Assembly (NCBI GenBank): GCA_913775525.1
Contig: CAJYLH010000022.1
Coordinates: forward strand, 339,400 to 403,399
DNA from: an uncultured Chryseobacterium sp.
GTDB lineage: Bacteria > Bacteroidota > Bacteroidia > Flavobacteriales > Weeksellaceae
Direction: 5' to 3'
Length of the DNA stretch: 64,000 bases
Part shown: one piece after another, positions 35,761-45,565 of the stretch
Numbering within the stretch: the stretch's first letter is position 1
Layout: every line of letters starts with the position of its first letter
Program-made: the position numbers and the translations under genes
Notes under the pieces: model-generated
What the model was told of the DNA's origin: nothing
Databases searched by the model: none
What the model saw: only the letters and a program-made list of their open reading frames with translations

Positions 35761-38694
35761 ATGCCAAAAATTAGATTAAATAAAGCGGTTAAGGAATTCA
35801 ATATTTCGATGTCCAGGTTAGTAGAATTTTTACAATCCAGGGGCTTCGTGGTTGAAAGCAATCCTAACGCTCAATTAGAAGAAGCGGCATATTCTGCATT
35901 GGAGGCTGAGTTTGCCAAGGATGGCGAGCAACGTAAAGCATCCCATGAGGTGGTTATTACCAAAGTTCCGGAAGAAAAGCTGGAAATTGAGGAAAAAAAG
36001 ACCCCTGAAGTAATAAGAGCTAAAGCTAATATAAAACCGGAAACAAAGGTTCTCGGAAAGATAGACCTTGATCCTAAAAAGCCTGAGGCTGATGAGGCTC
36101 CGGCACCATCACCAGCTCCCGCTCCTGAAGCGGAAAAGAAAAAAGAAGCTGAACCTGTTTCTGAAAACAGACCGGCTCCTGAAAAGCAGGAGTTTAAAGT
36201 ATTGGATAAAATAGACCTTTCCCAGATCGAATCCAGAAACAGACCCGTTAAAAAAGATAAGCTGAAAGTGGAAGAAAAGAAAGCTGAGGAAAAACCGGCT
36301 GAACAACCTGTAAAGGAAACTCCGAAGCCGGAACCTGTTCAGGCTCCTGTAGAAATTAAATCTGAACAACCTGCTGCAGAACCTGAATCTCAGGAACCTC
36401 AGAAGATTGAGACGGTATATCAGAAGCTAGATGGTCCAAAGATCGTAGGAGAAAAAATCGATTTAAGTCAGTTTGCTGATAAGTCGAAAGGAGCAGGAGC
36501 TAAAAAGAAAAGAAAAAGAATTGAAAAGCCAGGCTCTAACCAGCCTAATACAGGCAATAACCAGGGTGGTAATAACAATCAGGGCAACCGTCCACAAGGC
36601 CAGGGAGGAAACAACAGGCCTCAGGGACAAAATGGCGGACCTGGTAACCGTCCTCAGGGACAGGGAGGCCCGGGCGGAGGAAACCGTTTCGGGAATAACC
36701 AGGGCAACCGTCCGCCAGGTCAGGGTGGAGGCTTCAAGAAAGGAGGCCAGAACAACCGTCCGGGTCAAAGGGTAATGCCTGTTGAGCTTACAGATGAACA
36801 GGTGAAAAACCAGATCAAGGAGACCCTTGAAAAACTGACTAATAAAGGAGGGAAATCCAAATCTTCCAAGCACAGAAAAGATAAACGAACTTTCCGTAGG
36901 GAACAGGATGAGCGTCAGCAGGAGCTGGAAGCTCAGGACAGAACACTTAAGGTAACGGAATTCATTACGGTAGGCGAATTAGCCAGTCTGATGAATGTTT
37001 CTCCGACTGAGGTGATTTCTGCATGTTTCTCCTTAGGCGTAATGGTTACGATGAACCAGAGGCTTGAAGCGGATACTTTATTGCTTGTTGCTGACGAATT
37101 CGGGTATAAAATCGAATTCTCTGATGCTGACCTTGAAGATGCTGAAACAGAAGAAATCATCGACAGTGAAGAAGATCTTGTATCAAGAGCACCGATCGTA
37201 ACTGTAATGGGACACGTGGATCATGGTAAAACCTCTTTGCTGGATTACATTAGGAAAACCAATGTAATCGCCGGTGAATCCGGAGGAATTACCCAGCACA
37301 TCGGAGCATACAACGTAAAGCTTGAAAACGGGCAAAGGATCACATTCCTTGATACACCGGGTCACGAAGCATTTACCGCGATGAGAGCAAGGGGAGCGCA
37401 AATCACCGATATTGCGATTATCGTAATTGCAGCAGATGATGATGTGATGCCTCAGACTAAAGAAGCGATTTCACACGCCCAGGCAGCGGGTGTACCGATG
37501 ATTATTGCATTGAATAAGGTTGATAAGCCCGGTGCTAATCCGGATAATGTCCGTCAGCAGCTCTCAGGAATGAATATTTTAGTGGAAGAATGGGGAGGAA
37601 ATGTACAGTCCCAGGAAATATCTGCTAAGTTTGGTAACAATATTGATCTTTTATTAGAAAAAGTTTTGCTTCAGGCAGAATTACTGGAGCTGAAAGCCAA
37701 TCCCGACAGAAATGCTCAGGGTGTGGTGATTGAAGCTTCATTAGATAAAGGAAGAGGATATGTTTCTACTATGTTGGTGCAATCAGGTACCTTAAGGGTA
37801 GGTGATTATGTACTGGCAGGTAAGAACCATGGTAAAGTTAAAGCGATGCTGGATGAAAGAGGTAAAAACCTTTCAGAGGCGGGTCCTTCTATTCCGGTAA
37901 CTATTTTAGGTCTTGACGGAGCTCCGACTGCCGGTGACAAGTTCAAGGTATATGAAGATGAAAGTGAAGCCAAATCTATTGCCAATAAAAGGGAACAGCT
38001 TCAGCGTGAACTTTCCATCAGGACTAAAAAGCATACTACGCTTGAAGAATTGGGAAGAAGGATTGCTCTGGGTGACTTCAAAGAACTTAATATCATCCTC
38101 AAGGGTGACGTGGACGGTTCCGTAGAAGCATTATCTGACCAGCTGCAAAGGCTTTCCACTGCTGAAATCAATGTTAACATCCTGCATAAAGGTGTTGGTC
38201 CTATTACAGAATCGGATGTTAACCTTGCTGCTGCTTCAGATGCTATTATTATCGGGTTCAACGTAAGAGCCGGAGGTAATGCCAGAGAACTTGCAGACAG
38301 AGAGGAAATTGAGATCAGAACGTATTCTGTCATCTATGCCGCCATTGAGGAGGTAAAAGAAGCTATGGAAGGAATGCTTTCTCCTGAAATTAAAGAACAG
38401 GTAATCGGTAATGTAGAGATCAGAGAAGTATTTAAAATCTCTAAGGTCGGAACTATTGCAGGATGTATGGTTCTTTCAGGAAAAGTAGCCAGAAACTCTA
38501 AGGTCAGAGTCCTTCGTGACGGTATCGTTAAATTTGACGGAGAACTGGAAAGCCTGAAGCGCTTCAAAGATGATGTTAAAGAAGTAACAAAAGGATATGA
38601 ATGTGGTCTGAACCTGAAAGGGTATAATGATATTGAAGTAGGAGATATCCTGGAAGTATATGAAGAGGTTGCTGTTAAGAAGAAATTAAAATAG
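35761..38694 (+). CDS. infB: Translation initiation factor IF-2
   Basis: The 977-residue GTPase places initiator tRNA on the 30S subunit. The N-terminal IF2_N fold ([18 protein letters not shown]) is followed by a long charged, Pro/Glu/Lys-rich linker to about residue 250. A Gln/Gly/Asn/Pro-rich segment follows (about 258-340, with [12 protein letters not shown]-like repeats), then a second IF2_N. The G domain starts at GHVDHGKT (484-491), with DTPGHEAF and NKVDKPG, and the C-terminal domains follow. The low-complexity linker is longer than in many homologues. A strong terminator lies 21 bases after the stop. Confidence 0.97.
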   Translation: MPKIRLNKAVKEFNISMSRLVEFLQSRGFVVESNPNAQLEEAAYSALEAEFAKDGEQRKASHEVVITKVPEEKLEIEEKKTPEVIRAKANIKPETKVLGKIDLDPKKPEADEAPAPSPAPAPEAEKKKEAEPVSENRPAPEKQEFKVLDKIDLSQIESRNRPVKKDKLKVEEKKAEEKPAEQPVKETPKPEPVQAPVEIKSEQPAAEPESQEPQKIETVYQKLDGPKIVGEKIDLSQFADKSKGAGAKKKRKRIEKPGSNQPNTGNNQGGNNNQGNRPQGQGGNNRPQGQNGGPGNRPQGQGGPGGGNRFGNNQGNRPPGQGGGFKKGGQNNRPGQRVMPVELTDEQVKNQIKETLEKLTNKGGKSKSSKHRKDKRTFRREQDERQQELEAQDRTLKVTEFITVGELASLMNVSPTEVISACFSLGVMVTMNQRLEADTLLLVADEFGYKIEFSDADLEDAETEEIIDSEEDLVSRAPIVTVMGHVDHGKTSLLDYIRKTNVIAGESGGITQHIGAYNVKLENGQRITFLDTPGHEAFTAMRARGAQITDIAIIVIAADDDVMPQTKEAISHAQAAGVPMIIALNKVDKPGANPDNVRQQLSGMNILVEEWGGNVQSQEISAKFGNNIDLLLEKVLLQAELLELKANPDRNAQGVVIEASLDKGRGYVSTMLVQSGTLRVGDYVLAGKNHGKVKAMLDERGKNLSEAGPSIPVTILGLDGAPTAGDKFKVYEDESEAKSIANKREQLQRELSIRTKKHTTLEELGRRIALGDFKELNIILKGDVDGSVEALSDQLQRLSTAEINVNILHKGVGPITESDVNLAAASDAIIIGFNVRAGGNARELADREEIEIRTYSVIYAAIEEVKEAMEGMLSPEIKEQVIGNVEIREVFKISKVGTIAGCMVLSGKVARNSKVRVLRDGIVKFDGELESLKRFKDDVKEVTKGYECGLNLKGYNDIEVGDILEVYEEVAVKKKLK

Positions 38695-38714
38695 TAATAT
38701 CGTAATAAATACAT

Positions 38715-38747
38715 AAAAAAACTGCCTTATTCTAGGCAGTTTTTTTT
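38715..38747 (+). terminator. Intrinsic terminator after infB
   Basis: ACTGCCT (38721-38727) pairs perfectly with AGGCAGT (38734-38740) around a six-base loop. Flanking A and T runs extend the stem, and eight T follow the arm. It closes the rimP-nusA-infB unit. Confidence 0.88.
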
Positions 38748-39006
38748 ATTTATTAAAACTAAAATAATTTGTAATGATTCTAAATAATGTTTTTTATAAT
38801 TATTTTTTTCTATTAAATAAAATTTAACATGTGCTTTTTTGATAAAAAATAAACTGATAATGATTTTTTTTTTGATTATTTTATGATTTCAGTCATTATA
38901 TATTTTGATTAATATAGAGTTTTTTTTGTTTATTAACATCTGAAAACTTGTTAGTGTTAAAATTTATTAACATATTTGCCCATTAAATATATTAAAATTT
39001 GTTAAT
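38748..39006 (+). promoter_or_regulatory. AT-rich promoter region before the SusC gene
   Basis: This gene-free stretch, 312 bases from infB including the terminator, is almost pure A/T. A near-consensus promoter occurs at 38948-38978: TTG (38948-38950), a 20-base spacer and CATATTTG (38971-38978), one base off TAnnTTTG. It lies 28 bases before the SusC-type start. I see no small gene or RNA here. Confidence 0.45.
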
Positions 39007-41862
39007 ATGAATGTTAAACTAAGTGTATTGAGTGCTGGAGTATTGTTCTTTGTAGGGCAGGCAGCTTTTGCACAAACAACTAAGAGAAATAGAGATACTG
39101 CTACTACAGAAAAGCAGATCGAAGAGGTTGTAGTTCTTGGATATAGCAAAAAAAGTACTAAAGCTAAATCTACTGCAGCATCAGTTACTGTAGATTCTAA
39201 GGCTCTGGAAAACCGTCCTAACATTTCTTTTATTAATTCCTTGCAAGGAAATGCTCCGGGGATTAGCATCAATTCAACTTCAGGGTCTCCAGGATCTGGA
39301 AAGATCAATGTAATGGTTCGAGGTATGTCTTCTATTAATGCATCTACGGATCCCTTATATGTTATTGACGGATTAATTACTTCTGCTACGCAGTTCAGAA
39401 ATTTAAATACTGAAGATATTGAAAGTATAAGTGTTTTAAAAGATGCACAAGCTACTTCAATTTATGGAAACAGAGGTGCTAATGGTGTTGTTGTTATTAA
39501 CACAAAGAATGCAAGGTTTAATAGTGGATTAAGAGTAACATATGATGTACTCACTTCTTTCTCGGTCTTACCTAAAACAAAATATAATGTATTAGGTTCT
39601 ACAGATCTCTTAAACTTACAAAATGAGTATGGAGTTGGTGAAGGAGCAGGATTAACACCTGAACAAATAGCAGCATATCCAAACACAGATTGGAATAAAC
39701 AATTTTTCCGTACCGGAATGCTGCAACAGCATACCTTAGGAATCACATCAGGGGGTAAGAATATTAACAACTATACTTCTATTGGTTATTTGGATAGTGA
39801 AGGTACCTTCAGATCAACGGATTTTAAACGTTTTACGCTAAGAAATAACTTAAGTGGTAAATCAGATGATGGTAAGTTAACATTTGGGATGCAATTGGCT
39901 GTAGGATATTCTAAACGAAATCAGTTAGATCAGGAAACTAATGCCAATATTCAAAATAACACAGTGCAAAATCCCCTTTTCGGATCTCTCTTAACACCAA
40001 GTTATTTAGAACCATATCCATTTGCTAATGGACAAGATATGTTTAACCAACTAGGAGGAAGTGGAGTGAACTATCCAGGATGGATCTTAGCTGATATCAT
40101 TAGAGGGGGTGTAAGAAATCAGTTTACTGAAACTTCAATTCTTGCTAACGCTAATGTAAACTATAAAATTACAGATTGGTTATCAGTAGGTAATAGAACA
40201 GGTATGGATTACAGAGAATCTGATAGAGACATTGCCCGTGACCCTACAGGATACTTAGCTCTTGTGGCAAGAGCCTCTGGCGCACAATATGGTGGCTTTG
40301 AACAAATGACAAATACTAAAGATTTAACGGTTAACTCTGTAACTAATATTACAATTGATAAAAAATTTGGTGATCACTCACTTACTGTTGCAGGATATTT
40401 AGATTATGTTAAAGCACACTATTTATTTAAAAGTAATACCCAGAATGGATTAGATCCATTTAACTGGGCATTCGGAGCAGGAACAGGTTATATCCCATTT
40501 AATCCTTCAACACCTTCATTATATTTGCCAAGTGTTTCGGCTGGTAAGATTAACGCAGGTACTTTAGCTTATGTAGGTACAGTTGATTATGATTATGCCG
40601 GAAAATATGGAATCAGTGGAACGGTAAGAAGAGATGGATCATATAGATTCCCTAAAGAAAATCGCTGGGAAACATTTTGGTCAGTGGGAGGTCGCTGGAA
40701 CATTGATAAAGAAGATTTCCTTGCAGGATCAAGTGTAAAACTTCTTAAGCTTAGAGGTTCTTACGGTACCACAGGAAACCAGAACTTAATTCAGCCAGCC
40801 AATAATGGAAACCCATTATTTACCGGGACTAATGTATATACTGACTTAATAGCCAGTGGTACAGGATATATGAATACGGTAGGATATGCTGCAGTAATCG
40901 GTAATCCAAACGTTAAATGGGAAAAAGTTACGCAAGCAAATATTGGATTAGACTTTGGTTTATTTAATAATTTTGTAGAAGGTACATTTGATGTTTATAA
41001 AAAAACTACTGATCGATTGTTCAACTCTATTACATTATCGGCTGCAACTGGGCAATATACTATTAATGGTAATAATGGAGAGCTAGAAAATAGAGGTGTA
41101 GAAGGATCATTACGTTTCAACATTCTGAAGAATCAAGATTATAACGTTTCTATTTTTGCTAATGGTGCTTATAATAAGAACAAAATTTTATCCTTTGAAG
41201 GAGCTGATCTTTCAGGAGACAATGTAGAAGCTCCAGGTGGACCAATCGGACAATGGAACCTTTATCACTATGTAGGAGTAAATGCTCAAACCGGTGAACA
41301 ACAGTTTTTAGATGCTAACGGTAATATTACTGAGGCACCTACAGCAAACGATAAAGTATTAACAGGTAAATCATATGTTCCGAAATTTACTGGAGGATTT
41401 GGTGTAAATGCCGATTATAAAGGATGGTTTGCAGATATATTATTCAGTTACCAGGCAGGGGGATATCAATATGATAACATTTATTCATATTTAATGGATC
41501 CTAGTGCTTTAGGCCAAGGAATGAATTTCGCAGGAGATATTCTTAATTCATGGACGCCGAATAATACAAATACAAACATTCCTTCTATCCAGGCTAATAA
41601 TATTGGTTTAGAAGGATCATCTGACAGATTCCTTTTTAAAACAGATTATATCCGTTTAAAAAATGTAACTTTTGGATATAACTTTAAGAAAGATTTATTA
41701 AGAGGATTGCCTATTACTTCACTTAAAGTGTTTGTTCAAGGTGAAAACTTAGCTACATGGACAGAATGGAAAGGTTACGATCCGGAGCCAATAATACCAT
41801 ATTCTCAAGGTGTATATCCAAACCCAAGAGTTGTTTCAGTAGGACTTAACGTACAATTTTAA
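39007..41862 (+). CDS. SusC/RagA-type TonB-linked outer membrane protein
   Basis: The 951-residue protein is a TonB-dependent transporter of the SusC class. A signal peptide (to about residue 23, ending FAQ) is followed by IEEVVVLGYSKKS, the plug domain (NVMVRGMSSINASTDPLYVIDG, LKDAQATSIYGNRGANGVVVI broken here) and a 22-strand barrel ending in a C-terminal phenylalanine (VGLNVQF). The carboxypeptidase-like domain usual in SusC proteins is absent, so the N-terminus is short. It pairs with the SusD-type gene 12 bases downstream to import an unknown glycan or peptide. No glycoside hydrolases or anti-sigma factor genes accompany it. Confidence 0.95.
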   Translation: MNVKLSVLSAGVLFFVGQAAFAQTTKRNRDTATTEKQIEEVVVLGYSKKSTKAKSTAASVTVDSKALENRPNISFINSLQGNAPGISINSTSGSPGSGKINVMVRGMSSINASTDPLYVIDGLITSATQFRNLNTEDIESISVLKDAQATSIYGNRGANGVVVINTKNARFNSGLRVTYDVLTSFSVLPKTKYNVLGSTDLLNLQNEYGVGEGAGLTPEQIAAYPNTDWNKQFFRTGMLQQHTLGITSGGKNINNYTSIGYLDSEGTFRSTDFKRFTLRNNLSGKSDDGKLTFGMQLAVGYSKRNQLDQETNANIQNNTVQNPLFGSLLTPSYLEPYPFANGQDMFNQLGGSGVNYPGWILADIIRGGVRNQFTETSILANANVNYKITDWLSVGNRTGMDYRESDRDIARDPTGYLALVARASGAQYGGFEQMTNTKDLTVNSVTNITIDKKFGDHSLTVAGYLDYVKAHYLFKSNTQNGLDPFNWAFGAGTGYIPFNPSTPSLYLPSVSAGKINAGTLAYVGTVDYDYAGKYGISGTVRRDGSYRFPKENRWETFWSVGGRWNIDKEDFLAGSSVKLLKLRGSYGTTGNQNLIQPANNGNPLFTGTNVYTDLIASGTGYMNTVGYAAVIGNPNVKWEKVTQANIGLDFGLFNNFVEGTFDVYKKTTDRLFNSITLSAATGQYTINGNNGELENRGVEGSLRFNILKNQDYNVSIFANGAYNKNKILSFEGADLSGDNVEAPGGPIGQWNLYHYVGVNAQTGEQQFLDANGNITEAPTANDKVLTGKSYVPKFTGGFGVNADYKGWFADILFSYQAGGYQYDNIYSYLMDPSALGQGMNFAGDILNSWTPNNTNTNIPSIQANNIGLEGSSDRFLFKTDYIRLKNVTFGYNFKKDLLRGLPITSLKVFVQGENLATWTEWKGYDPEPIIPYSQGVYPNPRVVSVGLNVQF

Positions 41863-41874
41863 TAATAAATAGAA

Positions 41875-43524
41875 ATGAAAAAAATAGTTTTAAATATATC
41901 ATTAGTAGGCTCTTTATTGTTATCTCTGGGTACTTTGCAGAGTTGTAATGATGCACTGGATATTAATCCCCAGCCGGGACAGGTTGAAGATGACGGTACT
42001 CCGTTCGCGACTACGGATGCATTATACAATTACTTGATGGGTAATGTTTATGGAACCATGGAACCGGGAACAGCCATTTATTTATCTGCTGTAATTACAG
42101 ACGAGGTAAAACCAGGCTCTGGAAGTGGAGGGCAAGAGTTTGACTTGCATCGTTTCTTCCTAAATTCACAAAATGCTCAAGCAACTGCAATTTGGCAAAA
42201 TAACTATGCGGTAATAAATCACGTTAACCGTTTGATTAGGGGCGCTGCGGGAATTGTACCTACTAATACAACAGATGCAACAAGATTATCAAATATTATT
42301 GCCCAGGCAAGAGCATTAAGAGCATTTTCATACATTCAGTTGGAGTCTTTATATTCTGAAAATATGGCAGATCCTAACGCTTTAGGTGTTATTTTGCTTA
42401 AGGATGTACCGGATCTTAATGCTAAGCTGCCAAGGGTGAAAAATTCAGATATTTACAGTTTTATTGAGGAAGATTTAACTTTTGCTAGAAATACTTTAAC
42501 TACAGAAGGTACAAACCAGTATTTTGTTGGTAAAAGTGCTGTTAATGCAATGGCAGCTAGATATTTCTTATATAAAGGTGATTATGCTCAGGCTAAAACA
42601 TATGCAGAAGCTGTTATAAATGCTTCAGCAGCTGGAGGTTTTGGATTAACTGCTGCCACTCCTATAACCAGCAGTCAAAGTGGGACTACAATTGGTGGTA
42701 GTACGTGGAACAGTTTCTTTTATGGACAAACAACAGCAACAGTAGGTACTTCATTTAATCCATACCGTCAAATGTGGGTTGATCAGAATAGAGGAGAATC
42801 TATTTTTTCTCTAGGCCGTATCGCAGCTACTGGAAATGGTGTGGCTGTAGGAACTTATTGGAATACGAATAGTTCCAGCCTTACAGGTTCGCCTATGTGG
42901 TTCTGGGGACGTAACTTATATAACCTATTTGTAGATAATTTTGGAAGTACTACTCCAGGTGTAAATATGGGAGAAAAAGGTGATATCAGATACCTGACCA
43001 ATAGAGACCCTACTACTGCTCCCAATGCAAATTATGCTAATTTATATCCGAATAATTTACAACAAACCAGAACATCTGACAGGCTTGTTATTGATAAATA
43101 TCCTGGAAAAGCCGGTACAAATACAAGAAACGATTTAAAGCTATTCAGGCTTTCTGAAATGTATTTTATATTAGCTGAATGTGCGATTAATAATAGCCAG
43201 CTCACTACCGCAGCAGGGTATATTAAGAGTGTAAGAGATGCTAGGAACTTCAGAGCACCAGTCGCATTACCGGTATATACCAATGCGCAAGCTGCTTGGG
43301 CTGATGTTCTTAAAGAAAGACGTATGGAATTGGCCTTAGAAGGTCACAGATATATTGATCTAAAGCGTTTAGCTAATAAGGCAGGTGTTACAATGGATAG
43401 AAATAATACTGATGATATTGTAATGACTTCCAATTTACCTAACGGAGATTATAGATATACATTACCTATTCCATTATCAGAAATTTCTGCTAACCCTAAT
43501 GTTAAGCAAAATACAGGTTATTAA
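41875..43524 (+). CDS. SusD/RagB-type nutrient-binding lipoprotein
   Basis: The 549-residue protein is a lipoprotein by its lipobox LQSC (cysteine at about residue 24) and DALDINP start. It has the SusD fold's N-terminal helices (IWQNNYAVINHVNRLI, ARALRAFSYIQLESLYSE broken here) and the C-terminal WADVLKERRMELALEGHRYIDLKR motif conserved in the family. It forms the lid of the SusC transporter on the cell surface. The substrate is not readable. A strong terminator lies 22 bases downstream. Confidence 0.95.
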   Translation: MKKIVLNISLVGSLLLSLGTLQSCNDALDINPQPGQVEDDGTPFATTDALYNYLMGNVYGTMEPGTAIYLSAVITDEVKPGSGSGGQEFDLHRFFLNSQNAQATAIWQNNYAVINHVNRLIRGAAGIVPTNTTDATRLSNIIAQARALRAFSYIQLESLYSENMADPNALGVILLKDVPDLNAKLPRVKNSDIYSFIEEDLTFARNTLTTEGTNQYFVGKSAVNAMAARYFLYKGDYAQAKTYAEAVINASAAGGFGLTAATPITSSQSGTTIGGSTWNSFFYGQTTATVGTSFNPYRQMWVDQNRGESIFSLGRIAATGNGVAVGTYWNTNSSSLTGSPMWFWGRNLYNLFVDNFGSTTPGVNMGEKGDIRYLTNRDPTTAPNANYANLYPNNLQQTRTSDRLVIDKYPGKAGTNTRNDLKLFRLSEMYFILAECAINNSQLTTAAGYIKSVRDARNFRAPVALPVYTNAQAAWADVLKERRMELALEGHRYIDLKRLANKAGVTMDRNNTDDIVMTSNLPNGDYRYTLPIPLSEISANPNVKQNTGY

Positions 43525-43545
43525 TCAAAAAATAACACATAATAA

Positions 43546-43570
43546 AACCCTGCCCCTGGCAGGGTTTTTT
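43546..43570 (+). terminator. Intrinsic terminator after the SusD gene
   Basis: AACCCTGCC (43546-43554) pairs perfectly with GGCAGGGTT (43558-43566) around a three-base loop, followed by four more T. It closes the SusC/SusD unit. Confidence 0.9.
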
Positions 43571-43586
43571 ATTCCCCATTATTTCT

Positions 43587-43594
43587 TACTTTTG
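43587..43594 (+). promoter_or_regulatory. Putative -7 promoter element of the porin gene
   Basis: TACTTTTG matches TAnnTTTG, 18 bases before the ATG at 43613. It supports that start rather than the upstream in-frame ATG at 43499, which lies inside the SusD gene. Confidence 0.5.
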
Positions 43595-43612
43595 CTCTAC
43601 AAAAAGCAATCA

Positions 43613-45553
43613 ATGAAGTATATACTTTTCATCATACTATTTTTCAGTTTTTCAGCTCAGGCACAGATCGTTAATAAGACAGACAGCAATACGCTGGAGA
43701 AGAAACTGGAAGATACTTTGGTGATCGATTCAGGGACAAAAGATTCCCTGAAGATCTTTAAACCTACCATCAATGATTATCTGTACCAGAAACAGTTTTC
43801 AGAAAAGAAAGTTTTTGATACGGTAATGACATTTGATAAAACCCATATTTTTTCACAGTATAATAACAGGGATAATTTCGGCAGGGTGCAGGTGGCCAAC
43901 ATCGGGGCCGGCTTTAATCCTCTGTCTTATGAATTGAATCCGGAACAGAACCTGGCTTTGATGCCCACAAATAAATCATACGGTATTTTAGGAGTGGATG
44001 ACATCAAGTATTACGATGTGAAAACGCCTACCGCTACTTTCGTGTATCACAATGCCATGAAGAACGGGGCTGCTCTTAAGTCCACATACACCCAGAATAT
44101 AGGAAAGCGCTTCAATTTCGCCATCGAATACATGGGATTACGTTCGCAGGGGATGTACAGGAACAGTCTTGCAGCCAATAACAACACTTTATTTTCCGGG
44201 CATTATACTTCAAAGAACGGTAAGTATGAATTGTTTGCCCATTATCTCCATCAGAATGTAAATAACCAGGAAAGCGGAGGGATTGCAGTGGACAGCCTGT
44301 TCCAGAACGGGAACAGTGATTCCAGGAACAGACAGAATATGCAGGTTAACCTTGCTTCTACAAGTTCGCAGTTTTCTTACCGCAGGTATTACCTTACCCA
44401 TCAGTTTGCGCCGTTCAATTCAGACAAGATACCGTTTAAAATCAGGCATACCATTTCTCACCAGGGAAATAAGTATCATTACACGGAAAATGCCCTCGAA
44501 CCTTACTGGTTCAATAATGTTTCACAATTGATCAATCCAGGAGGAGCACTTCCGGTTAAAAAATATTCGGATAACCTGAGCAATACGGTTAGTTTGGTTT
44601 GGGACAATGAGAAATTTAAACTGGATGCAGGACTGCGCTACCAGATGCTGAAGTTCGGCGTTACTGAAATTGCTTTACCCAGCCTGACCATTCCATCTGA
44701 ACTGAAGGAAAGCCGTTTGGGAGCTGTTGGGAATCTGCAGATCCGGCTTTTGGATAAGATACAGCTCAATTCTTTCCTCGAAATTTCCAAAGGAAGCCAG
44801 TTCGGGAGTTACATCAGAACTACAAACAACTTGTCTTTTGAGCCCATTAAAGACTATTTTGTTAATGCAAAGGTGAATTTCCAAAGCGCTTACCCATCCT
44901 TCAATTATATCATGAATACATCCAATTACAGGAAATTCAACTATTACCTTCAGGATGCAAAAAACCAGGCGGTTACAGAAATTGGGGGAAGCATAAACCT
45001 GAAATGGTTTAAAACCGAATTATTTGCCAATTACTTCAGGATAGATAATTACACCTACTTTGATCAGAATGCCCTTCCGCGTCAAAGTGATAACTCGCTC
45101 AACATTTCGCAGATTGGAGGCGACGCAACGGTAAGTTACGGGAAATTCCACCTGAACACAAGATTGCAGTTCCAGAATGTGCTCACCAATAAAAACCTCA
45201 TGCCTTTACCGGGCTTCATCGGAAGAGCCAACGTGTTCTACCAGACCAAAGCCTTCAAAAATGCAGCAGAAATCCAGACCGGTATTAAGGTGTATTATTT
45301 TTCCAGATTTGCTTCCAGGGAATATTTTCCGATCCTTAATGAATATATTCTTCCTACGGCAAACTCCTTTTCTATCGGTGGGCAGCCGATTACGGATCTC
45401 TATTTTAACATGAAGGTTAAGAAAATGTTCTTCTTTATCGAAGGACAGCAGGTGGCCACAGTTATTTCGCACAACAAAGCATACGCATTCCCGCATTATC
45501 CGGTGTATGATTTCAGATTGAACCTCGGAATCGTATGGTATTTGTTCAACTAA
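43613..45553 (+). CDS. Putative porin (outer membrane beta-barrel)
   Basis: From ATG at 43613 the protein has 646 residues with a signal peptide (YILFIILFFSFSAQAQ). It then shows a barrel of alternating aromatic strands typical of the putative-porin family of Bacteroidota, for example GKRFNFAIEYMGLRSQGMYR and GKYELFAHYLHQN. It ends in a strand with aromatic residues (LNLGIVWYLFN). An upstream extension to 43499 would run into the SusD gene and the terminator, so I reject it. The exact solute is unknown. BshC follows after 12 bases. Confidence 0.85.
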   Translation: MKYILFIILFFSFSAQAQIVNKTDSNTLEKKLEDTLVIDSGTKDSLKIFKPTINDYLYQKQFSEKKVFDTVMTFDKTHIFSQYNNRDNFGRVQVANIGAGFNPLSYELNPEQNLALMPTNKSYGILGVDDIKYYDVKTPTATFVYHNAMKNGAALKSTYTQNIGKRFNFAIEYMGLRSQGMYRNSLAANNNTLFSGHYTSKNGKYELFAHYLHQNVNNQESGGIAVDSLFQNGNSDSRNRQNMQVNLASTSSQFSYRRYYLTHQFAPFNSDKIPFKIRHTISHQGNKYHYTENALEPYWFNNVSQLINPGGALPVKKYSDNLSNTVSLVWDNEKFKLDAGLRYQMLKFGVTEIALPSLTIPSELKESRLGAVGNLQIRLLDKIQLNSFLEISKGSQFGSYIRTTNNLSFEPIKDYFVNAKVNFQSAYPSFNYIMNTSNYRKFNYYLQDAKNQAVTEIGGSINLKWFKTELFANYFRIDNYTYFDQNALPRQSDNSLNISQIGGDATVSYGKFHLNTRLQFQNVLTNKNLMPLPGFIGRANVFYQTKAFKNAAEIQTGIKVYYFSRFASREYFPILNEYILPTANSFSIGGQPITDLYFNMKVKKMFFFIEGQQVATVISHNKAYAFPHYPVYDFRLNLGIVWYLFN

Positions 45554-45565
45554 AATTAGTAGACG

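Noticed and set aside
43499-43612. N-terminal extension of the porin from 43499
   Set aside because: It overlaps the SusD gene and its terminator and precedes the signal peptide. The ATG at 43613 with its -7 element is better.
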